Of a stretch of DNA of 64,000 nucleotides, positions 48,916 through 61,474 are shown piece after piece (the first letter of the stretch is position 1; every line of letters starts with the position of its first letter). The DNA is from Nautilus pompilius (lineage: Eukaryota; Mollusca; Cephalopoda; Nautilida; Nautilidae): assembly GCA_018389105.1 (NCBI GenBank), contig JACATO010000120.1, forward strand, positions 988,001-1,052,000. Reading direction: 5' to 3'. The notes below the pieces were generated by a model. That model did no database searches and was not told where the DNA came from. It was given only the letters and a program-made list of their open reading frames with translations. A program made the translations under genes and the position numbers.

Positions 48916-51900
48916 TATATAGTATCCAAGATAATGGTCAACAGTAAAATTAATTTTGGATAATTTTTTAATAAAATTTGTTTCTACATTTTTATCTTAA
49001 CTTATTTAATAGCTTAAATATTAGTAAACCAAAGGCTTTCCTTTATACAGCATTCTGTTCTCTCTCTTTCACACACACACACACACACACAGAGAGAAAG
49101 AGAGAGAGAGAAAATAGATATTGACATTATTTAGGTTTAAATATGTTATGATGTATATCTGAAAGATAGAACTAAAGGAAAATAATCTTTTATAGTTCAT
49201 ACAATTAGATCTAAAAGTTTTTATCAAAATAAATGAGGTTTTTTTGATATTCACAAATTTGCATAAAAGTACTGAATATCATTAAAAAAAGAACATGTCT
49301 TTACCTCTAGTGTCATGGCTCTTAATTTATCTAACTCTCTCTCTCTTCAAAGAGCTTTAAATATCTACTTCAGGCAATAAATTCCTGAATATTTAATAAC
49401 CTCACTATTCAGACTAAATAGCCATCATTCTGGAATGCAATCTTCTCTGCCACAACCTTTTTTAAAAAACCTTAACTATATACTAATAGAATGATAGTCA
49501 CATGACTGCACTGACTACTTTATTGCTGTATGGCCCAACTCATGTTTTGATAACTGTACTGTGAAATCTGACAGCTGTTGAGAAATCTTATTTGTGGAAC
49601 AGACAGTGGTCAGACTCTCTAATAGGAAAACCTTGGATAGAGTTTGATATTGGCCTAGCCCAATAATTTTGTTGTGTAGCAGTTTATGCCTTTTTAAAAA
49701 TTTTCCTTGGGTTTTATTAATATATTAAGAGAATAACTGCTAGTGGTTGTAATATCTACCTGACCTGACATCTGGCCATGACTTTTCTTAATTTTGTATA
49801 GCCAGCAGTGAGGTTTAGATTTCCCTTTAACATGTACCTTTTTTCAGCACTATGGGTTTTAATTGCTGTTTACTCATGCTAGATTGGATTAAGAACTAGG
49901 AAAATTATTGAATGCATTGCTTATAACCACTGATTTTAAGAATATATATAATAGGATAGAAAAAATTTAATGTTTGGTTAACTATGATAATTTATAATGA
50001 GATGACAAAATGTTGACAATATTCAGGTAACAGAAGGTAGGAACTACATTTTATCTATGTTGTTAAAGTAGCTCACTGTTTTGAAATTGTTAAATGAATC
50101 CTTTTTTGAGTAATCACCTAATGAGTAGATAGTACTAACTAAATAGCATTTTAAAAAAATAATTGTTTTGGAGCATCAAATAAAAAAAAACTAAATAGAA
50201 AGTGCCAAAAATTATATTTAATTAGAAATTATGATGATGCATAAAACTGAAGTAAACATGTCAAGTTATAAAAAAAATGTAGTGAATGTTTCCATAGTGC
50301 ACTTAAGAAAAATAATTAGTTTTATGAATGAAATCCCTTTAATGGTAATAAATAAGTACTGTTAATATAATTTTGGTACTTCCATCCTCTTTACTTTATT
50401 TTTCCTTTTTTTTATAAAAAAATATTGAAGTTCACACAATTTTAACATGCATGAATTATATTATGATTTAATTTTAATACTGAAATAACTAATCTTATTA
50501 TCGAATGCTTATAAGAAATAATTGATTAATTATTCTCATATTAATTTTATTGAAACTGCCATTCTCTATTTTTAGCTCTTTTAGAATTTGTATGATTGCT
50601 ATATAGCAAACCATCTTGCTTAACTATGAAACAACAGAATGACATATAGCAGTATACACAATATGCTAAACATGAAATTATTTTTGGCCTTGACAAATGA
50701 ACTATAGCGTAATCTGTATAAATTTGTTATTTAATTTCATGATACATTACGAAAGTTATTATAGATTTTGTGGGGAGAAAGGGTAAATTAAGTCATGCTT
50801 TTTGAAGTAGTCAGCACAGATTCATATGCAGTTATCTATGCATAAAATTGTACTGGAAAGTATATTATGCATGCTGTTTTGAAAGATTTTTTATACAAAT
50901 TGGTGTTAGGGTTAATTTTTCTGTTTTTAATGTTTTTTTTAAAAACTTTAAAGCTGTTAAAAAAATTAATTCTACAATTCTATCTTACAACTCCTAATAA
51001 AAGAATTTGTTTTAGTAGGTAGATTTTATTTTTAGAAGTTAAGATTAATTTTTATTTAAATGATTTTTTGTATGCGCTAACATTTCTTTTGTGATGTTAA
51101 TTACCTTTTGCCTGAATTTTCTAATTTAATATTGAAAGATTTTAGGTTTATCAAGTACTTATAGAAGAATGTTAGAGAAAACTACATGACAAGGCTATGA
51201 AACTAACTTAAAGAAGCACAAGGAACAACAGGTCTCATTAGATATTTAAATATACCATAATTAGCATTTGTTTTCAATTTTGTAATCAATTAATTATTTT
51301 TCAATATGTTATATACTAAAATCATTTTGTTTATAGAAAACATATTTTACTCTTTCACTTGCATGGTTAGCAACTAGTATGCAGTGCACTATTTGCACTT
51401 TTTGAAACATGAAAACGACAAGCATTTAGCTTAATTTTGTTGGTTAAACCAATATTTTGTATTTTCATTTTCTCCTAATAGCCTTCTGTTTTATATAAAT
51501 GTATCATCATGAGTAAGTTAAACAAGTTAGGATTTAGAAAAGGTTGTTAGGTGGAAAACTATGGATTTAAGTTAACTAGTTACATTTGTTTGTGAGTTTG
51601 GTTACTTAGAATACTACTAAGTTTTAAATGATTCATTGTATAATAAATAAATAAAAATGTTTTGATTGCATTCATCAGACCATAGAAAATAAGATTCTAG
51701 GACATAATTGCAACCTAGAAGCACCAAACTGTGGAATGCAAATGATTGGGTTTGATATTATAAAACCCAGGCAGTAACGTATGAACAATAAAATCATTGT
51801 AAGCACTAAGAGAGAGACTGAAATTAAAAAGGAAGGAAGGATTTTCCTTGCATAATTTTCAGAAGCTAGAATATACAAGCAATCTTGTAACAGCATCACT

Positions 51901-54699
51901 TGCAAATCAACTCAACAGTGGAGGGTTGATGCAAAAATATTGAGTACATCAGTTTATTCTATATATTAATTGTTGCTGAAGAAGCTTAACCTACAGAATG
52001 CAACACAAATGAAAGCCAGACAGATCAAAGCAATATTTGTTGATTGGCAGAAATGTCTAGCATCTGTATTGGAGTTGCTTGGAAAAGTTGTCAGTGATAA
52101 ACACTTGGATAAACAATATTTTGTATGTGAAGCCTATTTCATGACTAAATGAATGCATATAATTGTGTCATAAGGACAGAGCAACTCTGATCTATTTATG
52201 GCAATACTGTTGCTTGATGCCAAGATGACTATGATATAATAAACCAAACATTTTCCACAAATAATGATAGAAATAGATTTGTTCATGAGTCTAACTGATA
52301 CTTCATGCTTATTGCTTAGAGCTGGCATTATAAGATGACCTGAAGAAATACCATTGAACATCTCGCTGTAAGTCATCAATAATGAAATTTTAGCTATTTA
52401 TTATATCTTCTCATGCATGTAAACCACTGTTGGCATGGTAAAAGGACACAATGAATAAAAAGATAAAGTAAAAATTACACTCTCTGTTGACATAACTTTC
52501 TTATTTTACTTAGTTTATTCTTTTTTTTCTTCCTTAATTAAAAAAAGAATTATTATATAGATGCTGCTGTCCAAAGTGGCCACATGACTGTATTAGAGGG
52601 TTTTAGAATGTATTGCAGTGAGTGCTTGACTATTGGATTTAAGAGTGTCCTTTTTCTGGTGAATATTTGTAATGACCAGAAGATACACCATTTTCTTTTT
52701 CATAGTTCTTTTAGTCATTGCATCTAACAATGCAGCCACAAAAACTAATTTTGGCTTCACTATGAATAACGAGGTGTTTATAAATATTTTTTATAATTAT
52801 CCTACAAAGTGACAAGTAAATTGAGTGCAGGCAGTATATTTCTTGCTTTCTCTTATTTCACTTTGTCTATTGATTGGTAGACAGACAGAATTTTCTTGTT
52901 AATACTACATTGATTAAGAGTCTAACATATGAAAACAATAAATACTTTGGTTTTGCTACTTTACTTTTTATTGTGAAATTTATAGTACATTAAAAAAACA
53001 AAACAAACAATCTCTTGTTACAGAGGTCTTATGTAGTATGATTTTATTTTAGGTAATTCTTAGGTGTACAGTATATTAGTAAACAGTGTTTGTATACATG
53101 ATTTTCTTCTTTAAGAAAAACAGAATGTGTGTGATATTTTAAATATCAAGGGTGCTTCAATAATTAAAATCTATTTTGTTTCTTTTTAATTGTGAAAAAG
53201 TTAATGAAATCATAAAATCTGGAAAGCCATAGGTGTTATATTTTTAGATGTATACATTTTGCACACAATGGTACAGTCTGCGTTTGCTAGGTAGCTGCAA
53301 TCACTAACTTAAATATGGCATCTATGTTAGGGATGTACTATAGAATGTAGAGAGATTACCACCTGTTTCATCTCATTAAAGAATATCAACATGGTCAGTA
53401 TTTTACCAGTTAAGATCATGATGATGGTGCAGTAATGTTGGAAGTAATAATTATGCTCTTTTTTTTTTACTGCAGCCATGAATGCTTTTGAGGGACAGTG
53501 GACTAACTAACTGTATAATGTATTAGTCTTGCTGGTGATCGTCAGAAAGTGATGCTAATTTTGATTTTCTGTCTTGCTTGTGAAATATAAAACTTTTTTA
53601 ATCAATGAAACACCTTGATAGTAACTTTTATTTTTTGAAATTAATTTTCAAAATAATTGCATCCTACAGTTATTGGAAATAGTGTGGAGCACTATGATTT
53701 CTCTCAAGTTAAAAATGAAGACCTCTAGTAGGAACCTAGGTAGATGAGTGATGTTAAAAATACTTCTTTTCAGAGTGATAGTGGATAAGCTTCTGGCTGT
53801 AGATCTCCAGCAAATGCTGCTTGTCTGCATTTATGAGTGTCCTGAGTGTTATAATATCATCTCATGACAAGAACAACTGCAGTAGGATTGTTTAAAAAGA
53901 TATCATAATGGAAATTTAATGATTATTTTAGTTTCTTTGCAGTGATTTGTTATTTAGCACATAATTTAGTAGAAAAGCAGTTCTTATTAATTTTTCAGTG
54001 TTGATTTTTTGCTAATGTTTGTTTATTTTTAATGATAATCTAATATAACATTACAACAGTATATAGAGAAATGTGTATTTGATCATAATTCTGTCTCTGT
54101 CTTATATTAAAATTGGAATTTCTGAAACTATATACATGCTTTTGAGGTCATTTTTTAAAAGATTTGTGATGAAGCTATCACATGATTTTTATCTCATAAG
54201 ATGCGTAAATTTAATCTTGTACATGTGTTAGTGAGTTTAAGATGAACAATTTTAGAAAGTAATATTTATTTTCCAGTCTTTTTTTTTAGTAATATATATG
54301 AAAGCTACAAAACTATTTTTAACGAAATAATTTGCTTACCATTAAGACAAGCTTTAGTGACTTTGATATAAAAATGTTAGAAAAAGAAGAATTATATTTA
54401 TTGCTGTATAAAGATTATTGCATGGATTCACCAATTATTTTTAATATGGATAATATTGGTAGCTTGCTCAAGAGTGAGGAAAATTGGGTAAAATGCTATT
54501 ATTAAAAAAATGTTGCTTTTTTTCTTTCCATTTGTGAAACTTGGTCAGTAAAATAAAGCTGCAGAACTTGAATCCACATATTTAGCAGTTATGTCAACTC
54601 TGAGATTTAAATGATCATTTTTATTTTAAATTTTAAATTTTTTTGAAGTTAAGCTAATAACAAAAGCTTTTTCTTCTCCTTTAGTTATCCACAGAGCAA
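48916..54699. other. AT-rich sequence with one coding-like patch
   Basis: No gene named. Between about 51660 and 52380 frames on both strands are long for this composition (plus 51970-52152; minus 51675-51905 and 52134-52379). The plus frame has 'NATQMKARQIKAIFVDWQKC', helical and charged like a real protein, but I cannot place it. The stretches 49290-49830 and 53270-53870 are less AT-biased without recognisable content. Confidence 0.45.
49059..49112. repeat. Compound (TC)n(AC)n(AG)n microsatellite with inverted flanks
   Basis: TCTCTCTTTC, then about ten CA units, then AGAGAGAAAGAGAGAGAGAG. The left TC block is the reverse complement of part of the right AG block (GAAAGAGAGA), so the CA tract could sit in the loop of a hairpin. 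Confidence 0.9.
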
Positions 54700-55300
54700 A
54701 ATAAATCTTAAAAAAACTTTTTTAACCTAATCTGATTTATTCAGAATAATCTCATGATTTATTTTTTGTGCTGGTTGTCATGTCTGGCTTTGAGGAAACA
54801 AATTCATTTAATTTTCTAAAAAGCCACCTCATCCTAATAATGATTAGAGTGAACATCTTTCTTTTAATCCCTGACATCTGCTCTCAGATTGGTTGTAGTA
54901 TTTTATAGTTAAGCTTAATAAGTAGCTGCTATTTTACGCTAAACTTATATCTGTTTTCATAAAGAGACTGAATTAACTCGATAGCACTGTTTCTTGGAAA
55001 ATTATCGATTTGGATATTTTATACCAATAATAAAGCTTTTGTCAATAACATTTTATGTTTTTCCTAATGGAGAAGTTAGTTTTGATTTCTTAGTTTCCTG
55101 ATGCACTCAATTATTTGATGTATGACATTATGTAAATAAGCATGCCAATCTTGTGAGCTTTACTCATCTAGGAGAATAAGCAGGCACTACAGCATGCATG
55201 CAGAGCTTGCTTCATTACTTTCCATTTACAAGGATGCAAAAGAAATTTAGAAATTCTCACTGGTACAAAGGAAAAATATTTGTATAACAACAGAAGAACA
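54700..55300. promoter_or_regulatory. Candidate conserved noncoding patch
   Basis: Higher complexity than the flanks, with repeated homeodomain-like words (TGATTTATT, TAATAATGATTAG at about 54836-54848, AATTAACTCG), TATCGATT at about 55003-55010 and GCATGCATGC at about 55193. No open frame, repeat ends or microsatellite. A regulatory role is inference. Confidence 0.28.
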
Positions 55301-56429
55301 AGAGAAATAAAATTCTTTTCTGAAAAGAAATAAAATTGATTTTGATTTAGTTGGTGCTCTTTTTACTCCTTATTAAAAAGTAATGGTGTTTACATTAAAA
55401 ATATTCTTTCACATTTTTAATTTTAAATTTGATTGAATTTTTCACTTAATTTTCACAAATGAAACTTTTATGAATTTTTAAAATATTTAGTTCACTTTGG
55501 TAAAAAAATTCATCTCCAAATATAATAATTGCAACTTCAGAGAGTGAGCCAGCCTTTCAGGCAAAATGTTTTTCTTAAAGTAAACAACAACTTTTCAACT
55601 CAAAGAAGAAAATTGTAAAATAAAAGTATACAGGCAACATTTTATAAAAACAATAACCCTGTATAAATATGTATACTGTTTGTGTATTTAGATGATATGG
55701 CATTTTAGACAATGAAGAAAGATTGCTTATTACCTTACTTTCTTTGTACAGTTTTGCTGAATGGAAGACAAAAAATAACTTCTGAATTTTTAAATCATTT
55801 GCTTTTTCAACTTATTATTTGAAAGAAACACAAGAATAGTTTTTTGTCTATAAACAAAAGCACAAATGTCTAACTATACCTCTGAAAATATTGTGGTTAT
55901 AGCTTTAAAATTTTGTTGACCTTCATATTGACATTATATAGCTAAACTTTATCATAACTTTTCAAGTGGTTTTGTATTTGCCAAAATGTTAAATGGAAGA
56001 TAAATTGTGCTTATTAGAAGGAACCTTTTAAAAACTAAAAAAATAAATAAACATACTGACATTGTTAAGTGAAAGATTTTGTAGCAAGCTACTTATTTTT
56101 TTAAAATAGACTTTAAATTGCAATTTTCTTGGTGGATCTAGTGAATAAAATCTTTATTTCTAATTAACTTACTCATTTTATTGTAGAAGTTACTTTTTAC
56201 AGTTAATTTTATATATAGTTATGAAATTTGTTATGAAAATATTCATTCTTAAAGATTTTAATTGTATGAATTAAATGTGGTGGGGAAAAAATTGTATACT
56301 ATATCTAGAAGCTTGGTATAACTGTTTTATTCTATATACATAACAGAAATTAATTTCTTATGTACCAACCATTGAAAGTATAGTTTATCTGAAGGCATAA
56401 AAGCAATTAAAAAAAACAAAAAACATGCT
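55301..56429. other. AT-rich spacer
   Basis: Nothing recognised. Confidence 0.6.
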
Positions 56430-56840
56430 CATATCACCAACTTCACATTCTGCAGAACCAAACAAAATCTACTAGTCAGTTTTGTGCATGATAGATACAT
56501 TCATAATAATTACTTTGACATTCATTGCTGGTCATTCTCTTAAACAGCCATTTTATGTTCTTTCTGGACATCATTGCTGACTGTGAAAGTGAGTGATTTA
56601 GACAAAGCTCATTAGATTACACTTGAGTGGCGTAATTTTGCGAAATGAGTGTAGCACACTGCTGTCTATGCAACCATCAGTCCCAATTATTTGACATGTG
56701 TAATTCTGGAATGTTTGTTAATGGCAGTTCAGAGTATATTTGCATCCCAAATTTTCCATGTAGCTTCCAAGTTTAGCAAATTCTTTACTACAATAATTAT
56801 GGAAGGACACCATGGTTAGACATAACCAAGATAGGTTGTA
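56430..56840. promoter_or_regulatory. Candidate conserved noncoding patch
   Basis: Balanced composition with two CpG in a short interval (GTGGCGTAATTTTGCGAAA at about 56627-56645), TAATTATT-type words and an ATTTGCAT octamer-like word at about 56738. No coding frame or transposon signature. Function is inference. Confidence 0.25.
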
Positions 56841-57880
56841 ATGGCAATACATTAACTTAAATGACTTTTTGAATGGTTTAGATGTTACCATTGTCCTGTG
56901 CTTCTACTGTAAAAGTGATTTTTTTTTTTTTAATTATTTTGGTATTAGTTTTTTTAAGCTAGGGGTTTGAATGTTAGTTTTGGAACTGCAGTGCAAAATA
57001 TTATGGTGAACTTGAAAAAAAAATTTTTTTAAAGGTATTTTATATTATTGTGTATCCAATATACATTAAAATAAATGCTAAGTGAATTTATTTCTTTAAT
57101 CTTTGATTTTTGGTATGTAGAATCCTAATGTTGTGGTTTGCAAATGAGAAAAGCTGCTAAAAATGAATTTAGAAATGATCTGTTAATTTTTAATGATGTA
57201 AAGACAAAATACAAATTTCCAACTTCCTTTTCAGACATGTTTATACAAATGGCGAAAATTGTACATGACTTGGGTATACTCTTCTATTACACTTAAAAAC
57301 CTCAGCATTATAGTGTTGGACTCAGTTGAAGAAAATTAACTACAGTATTGTTTCATTGGCTGACAACTAAATTAACCAAATTGGTGCAGTGTATTGTCTG
57401 CTGGAAATTAATTGATTAATAATATTTTTGTTTTCAATATGAAATTTGAATTATGCTACTTAACAGTGTTGGAGATATCAATGGTAGAATCTTTGTATGT
57501 CATTTACAGTTTAGCAGGAATCTATAACAAGATATACTCTTTTTAAAAAAACACAACACTAAACACTAGATTGTAAATACCATAACCATTAAGACAAAAT
57601 TTTATCACCCATAATGAAGTTTGTTAAATTGGTCACTGCTTTGTATTGTTGTTGATACATGGATGTTGTGCCTATGCTCAATCATTACCTTAAAATAACT
57701 GTTACTGGATTGGCTAATGAAGCTTCTGAATCTAAATTATATAAGATATTTCTGACATTCTCCAGGATGCATTTTCAGATTGTTTATTACAGCCAAGAAT
57801 TTTATTGAATTTTAGTTATAGTAGAAAATAGAACACCAAGATTTTTCTAAACTCATTTTTCCAAAAAAATAGGTAATACA
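56841..57880. other. AT-rich spacer
   Basis: No gene or repeat end recognised before the Tc1 element. Confidence 0.55.
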
Positions 57881-59087
57881 TAGAGTATTGTGCAGAAGTC
57901 ATAGGTGACCTTGCAAAAATACTAATGTTTGTTCTGTTTCCTTTCAAAAATAATAAATGGATGAAAATGGCAAAGATAGCAATTGCTAGTCGACATAAAA
58001 TATTATTTCTCCATGAACAATGTAAAACCAAATACAAAATAAGTAGCATAACTAGAATTTCAAGATATGTCATTTATGAAATTAGCAAGAAATTTAAAGA
58101 TACTGTTTTAGTTTCTGATAGGATAAGATGTGGATATCCCAGAAATCTATCTAAAAAGAGAGGAATAGTACATGGAGATAACTTCTCTAAGGGATAGAAA
58201 GAAATCCAGCAAGTTGCTAAAACAAGGTCTGGGATAATTCTTAAGGATTCAGGTTCATGATTTTAAAGTATGAAGATTTTGGGGCAATGTAGACTTAAAG
58301 GATGGGTAGCAGTCATGAAACCATCTTTATGTAAAGAATAAGACTAAGCAACTAAATTATACTACCTAACACTGAAACTGCACTTAAGAACAATGGAACA
58401 AAGTTCTTTGGTCAAATGAGTCAACATTTGAAATTTCTGGGTCTAAGAGAAGGTAGGATGTAAGGAGAAGAGCATAATAAAATGAGTCTGCAGCCTACAG
58501 TAAAGCATGGTGGATGTTCTATTTGTGTTTGAGGGTGTATCTCAGTCATGGCTGTTGGATATTTAGTAAGAATAGAAGGAACTGAGTGCAGCCAGATGCA
58601 AGCAGTTTCTTAATCACCATACTATTTCATCAGTAATTTGATCTAAAACATGCTGCCAATGTTGTCAAAACATATTTATAATGCAAAAACGAAAGTGGTG
58701 TGCTAGATTTATTGTAATAGCCTTCATGAAGCCCTGACCTTAATATTATTGAATAGTATGGGATTACTTGGATAGAATAAAAAATGAAAAACAGCCAAAA
58801 ACTAAGGATTAAATCTAGGCAGTTCTTCTAGATGCATGGAATAACATTTCAGTTGATATTATTTCAAAATTGCAAGAGTCTCCCAAGTTGTATTTAGACA
58901 TTCATGAAAGAAAGGGTGGTCATACTAAATATTAGTATACATAATCTTTAATTTATTATTTTCATTTTGTTTATTGTACACTATTCATTTATTAAATTGT
59001 ATATCTCATTAGTTTGTTTTATTCCTTTCTAAAAATGAACTTATGAATAAAAATGTAGATTGCTTAAGACTTTTGCACAGTACTGTA
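57881..59087 (+). mobile_element. Full-length but inactive Tc1 element, 1.2 kb
   Basis: The left end TAGAGTATTGTGCAGAAGTC (57881-57900) is the inverted counterpart of the right end (59065-59087, reverse complement TACAGTACTGTGCAAAAGTC). The two agree in 19 of 23 positions and both carry TA at the outer edge, as Tc1 insertions at TA do. TACAGTACTGTGCAAAAGTCTTAG is a terminus I know from Tc1-like elements of many animals. The 1.2-kb length is near the usual 1.2-1.6 kb. The transposase inside lies in the expected orientation, with its HTH part near the left end. The differences between the two ends and the decay of the coding part show an old insertion. Confidence 0.88.
57925..58920 (+). pseudogene. 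Decayed Tc1 transposase
   Basis: The first frame (57925-58197) reads as the paired-type HTH DNA-binding region: 'ITRISRYVIYEISKKFKDT' is followed by VLVSDRIRCGYPRNLSKK, including the GRPR-like hinge (here GYPR). The catalytic domain follows in pieces. 'KVLWSNESTFEISGSKRR' (about 58399-58452) is the first catalytic block, with the usual WSDES read as WSNES, so the first Asp is lost. 'LQPTVKHGGCSICV' and 'VGYLVRIEGTE' (58490-58585) come next, then a poor second block, and 'SPDLNIIE' (about 58733-58756, usually SPDLNPIE). The end 'LQESPKLYLDIHERKGGHTKY' is recognisable only in part (58880-58930). Several stops and frame changes separate these pieces. It cannot make a working transposase. Confidence 0.8.
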
Positions 59088-60469
59088 TGTAGTCTGTCAT
59101 TAAGCTCCCACCACACACAAATGCAACTTCACAAACATACCCCAACAATTGCACCCACCCAAAAGTAGAAATAAAAACAGACCAATAAGATAAGGGTGCA
59201 ACAAAAAGTATGACTTACATAACTATTATTTTTGGATAAAACTTCATTGATTTTCAACAAAAAAAACAAGCTCAGCAAAATCAAAAAGCAAATATTTGTT
59301 TTAAAAATATTACAGTCTCTCTGCTTCAAGATTTATTTTGACAAAGTATTTCAACTGAGAGTATTTTGTTTCTAAAGCACTGCATGAAGTGATTGAGCAC
59401 TTTTGGAGATAGCGTCCTGTGGCACTGGTGTCATCAGGTTGTTAACTATGATAGAATTCTGTATATGTACAAAGGAATTAGAATTACTAAGTAGTTCTTA
59501 TACTAAAAATACAACATACTCAGCACTCTATTGGCTTTCAAACAAACATTTAGATTATTATTTTAAATGTGTTATTTGTTATATTTCTGAATCTTTTTCT
59601 TATATTATTGTTATTTTAATACATTCTATTCATACGAATGGATTAATTTATTTAAACCTGTTCAAAGCTAAGATATATATATAATGGAAAATGTTACCTT
59701 TATTTTTCCAGTTGTTCAACCAGTTTTCTAAATAATTTGAATAAAACTACATACTCTTGATGATATTATTATTGTAAACCCCATTACACATTCTGGTTTT
59801 ATTCACAAATTTCATAATATTATTAAAAATTCAGTGTCATCATTCTTTACACACATTTAAAAAAGAGTAGGCCTAATCCTTTTAAAGAATAGGCTTATAT
59901 TCTGCATCATATCATGTCTAATCTCTAACATGTATCAAAAACATGTGCTATGAATGATTGCCCTTTCCAAGCACCTGTGACTTTTTTGGTAGGACAAACT
60001 TTTAATAATGTACAATTTGTATTTAATATCATACCACAAAGCCATAAGAAGGTTTAAACGAAGTCTTGTGAATAGTATCTAAAACTGACCTCACTCTTTG
60101 ATTTCCTCTTTTTGTTGATATATGTTAAAATGGAATGAAATAACTCATTTAAGTGTATTTCAAATTTTGTTTTTGCCAAAAAATATTACTAAAAGGTGTG
60201 ATGATCTGAAATATGACAAGACTCTTATAAATAATACAATAAAGGGAAGAATTTCTATATAATGAAGGTTTCCACCATTTGAAAAATTTCTCTTATATTT
60301 TACACCCCAAATGTGTGTACAGTTTATTGGGTTTCAAGGAATGAATATTAGTGAGTTGATTTGGGTATTTTCCTTCATCTCATTATTAGTAATGCAACTA
60401 ATTAACAAATATTTGTTTTACTGGTTTTTCCCTCTTTCCATCTTCAGGGTTTCAATGTGCAAATCCTGA
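59088..60469. other. AT-rich spacer
   Basis: The segment 59095-59165 is C/A-rich on the plus strand. The frames 59129-59329 (minus) and 59403-59684 (plus) show no domain. Confidence 0.5.
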
Positions 60470-61165
60470 TGATAGTAACATGGAAAGATCACAAAATTAG
60501 TTATTTTACTATTAATAAGGTGTCAGGAATGCCTGAACTAACCCTCTGACTTCTGTAAACAAAACATTACTGCAATTGTTTGACAGGGAAATGCCCCATG
60601 ATAACATGTCACATCAAATAATAACTGCTGGGAAAGCATCAAAGTATTTCAATCTTGTTCTCTTTCTCCTTGCTTTTTTAACCATCACTTTCTCAGAAGT
60701 GTGGACAAGGTGTTTAACTTCACCATTTGACAATGGATAGAAAGTTGCAGTCATTAGATGATGAACTATATTTTCAGTACAGAATGTCTTAAATTCAGCA
60801 GAGATGAATTGAAAGCCTTTAACTGAGGCAGTGGTTTCTGGCTGTCCTTGCAGACATAAAATCTACTTGAAGACACTAATTATATCAGCAGCAGTAATTG
60901 ATCTCATTGGATGAATGTGTGGCCACTTCACATTGATACAGATCTGCCACATGCTTTTCCATAATGTAACAGTGAAATCATTGTGAATGCATTACCTTGC
61001 ATGTTCAGGTATTGGCCGATTTCTAAAATTCTTTGGCTATTCAGTGGTGTTCATCTCACAGATATCACAGCAGCACACATTTCCAAGCTCCTTTTCAATG
61101 TTGGGCTGACAACAACTTGAATGAATTTTGAGAAAAAAAAAAAAGTTCCATGCCATATTTATCTG
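60470..61165 (-). mobile_element. Fossil: Ty3/gypsy LTR retrotransposon integrase region
   Basis: On the minus strand the blocks of a Ty3/gypsy integrase appear in the right order. A C..C zinc-binding segment ('CCDICEMNTTE', about 61040-61072) comes first, then the start of the catalytic core with 'VKWPHIHPMRSITAADIISV' (about 60880-60940), a second core block 'PETTASVKGFQFISAEFKTF' (about 60783-60842), and 'YPLSNGEVKHLVHT' (about 60695-60740), which corresponds to the YHPxSNGxxER segment. Integrase inserts the retrotransposon DNA copy into the genome. No LTRs, protease, reverse transcriptase or gag part is recognisable nearby, so this is an isolated fragment. It is old and broken, with several breaks. 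A hAT remnant lies just upstream on the same strand, where the rest of pol would be expected. Confidence 0.75.
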
Positions 61166-61474
61166 TGTATAAACCAAATAAAGAATGAATTAATTTGTAA
61201 GTAATTTTTTATGGAGATACAGCTATTGAGTAGTGAAGTAGTAAGTTTCTATAAATGCACACTTTGCAATATTTTCTTGACTAAAGAATATTACTTTAAC
61301 AAAATAAATATGTGAACAATGAATCAGAAACAAAACAAATGCTTAAATATCTCACTATTTATGATATCAATTATACTCTAATTATTTTGGGTGGTGCAAT
61401 AATTTTGGATACCACTGTTTTGATTAGACTACTTACTACTTAAAATTCTCTATCTTATTTCTCACATTTTGACT
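61166..61474. other. AT-rich spacer between the two minus-strand remnants
   Basis: About 300 bp with no recognisable content. Confidence 0.5.

Noticed and set aside
49069-49254. 61-codon minus-strand frame ending in alternating Cys-Val
   Set aside because: The repeated Cys-Val comes from translating the (AC)n microsatellite.
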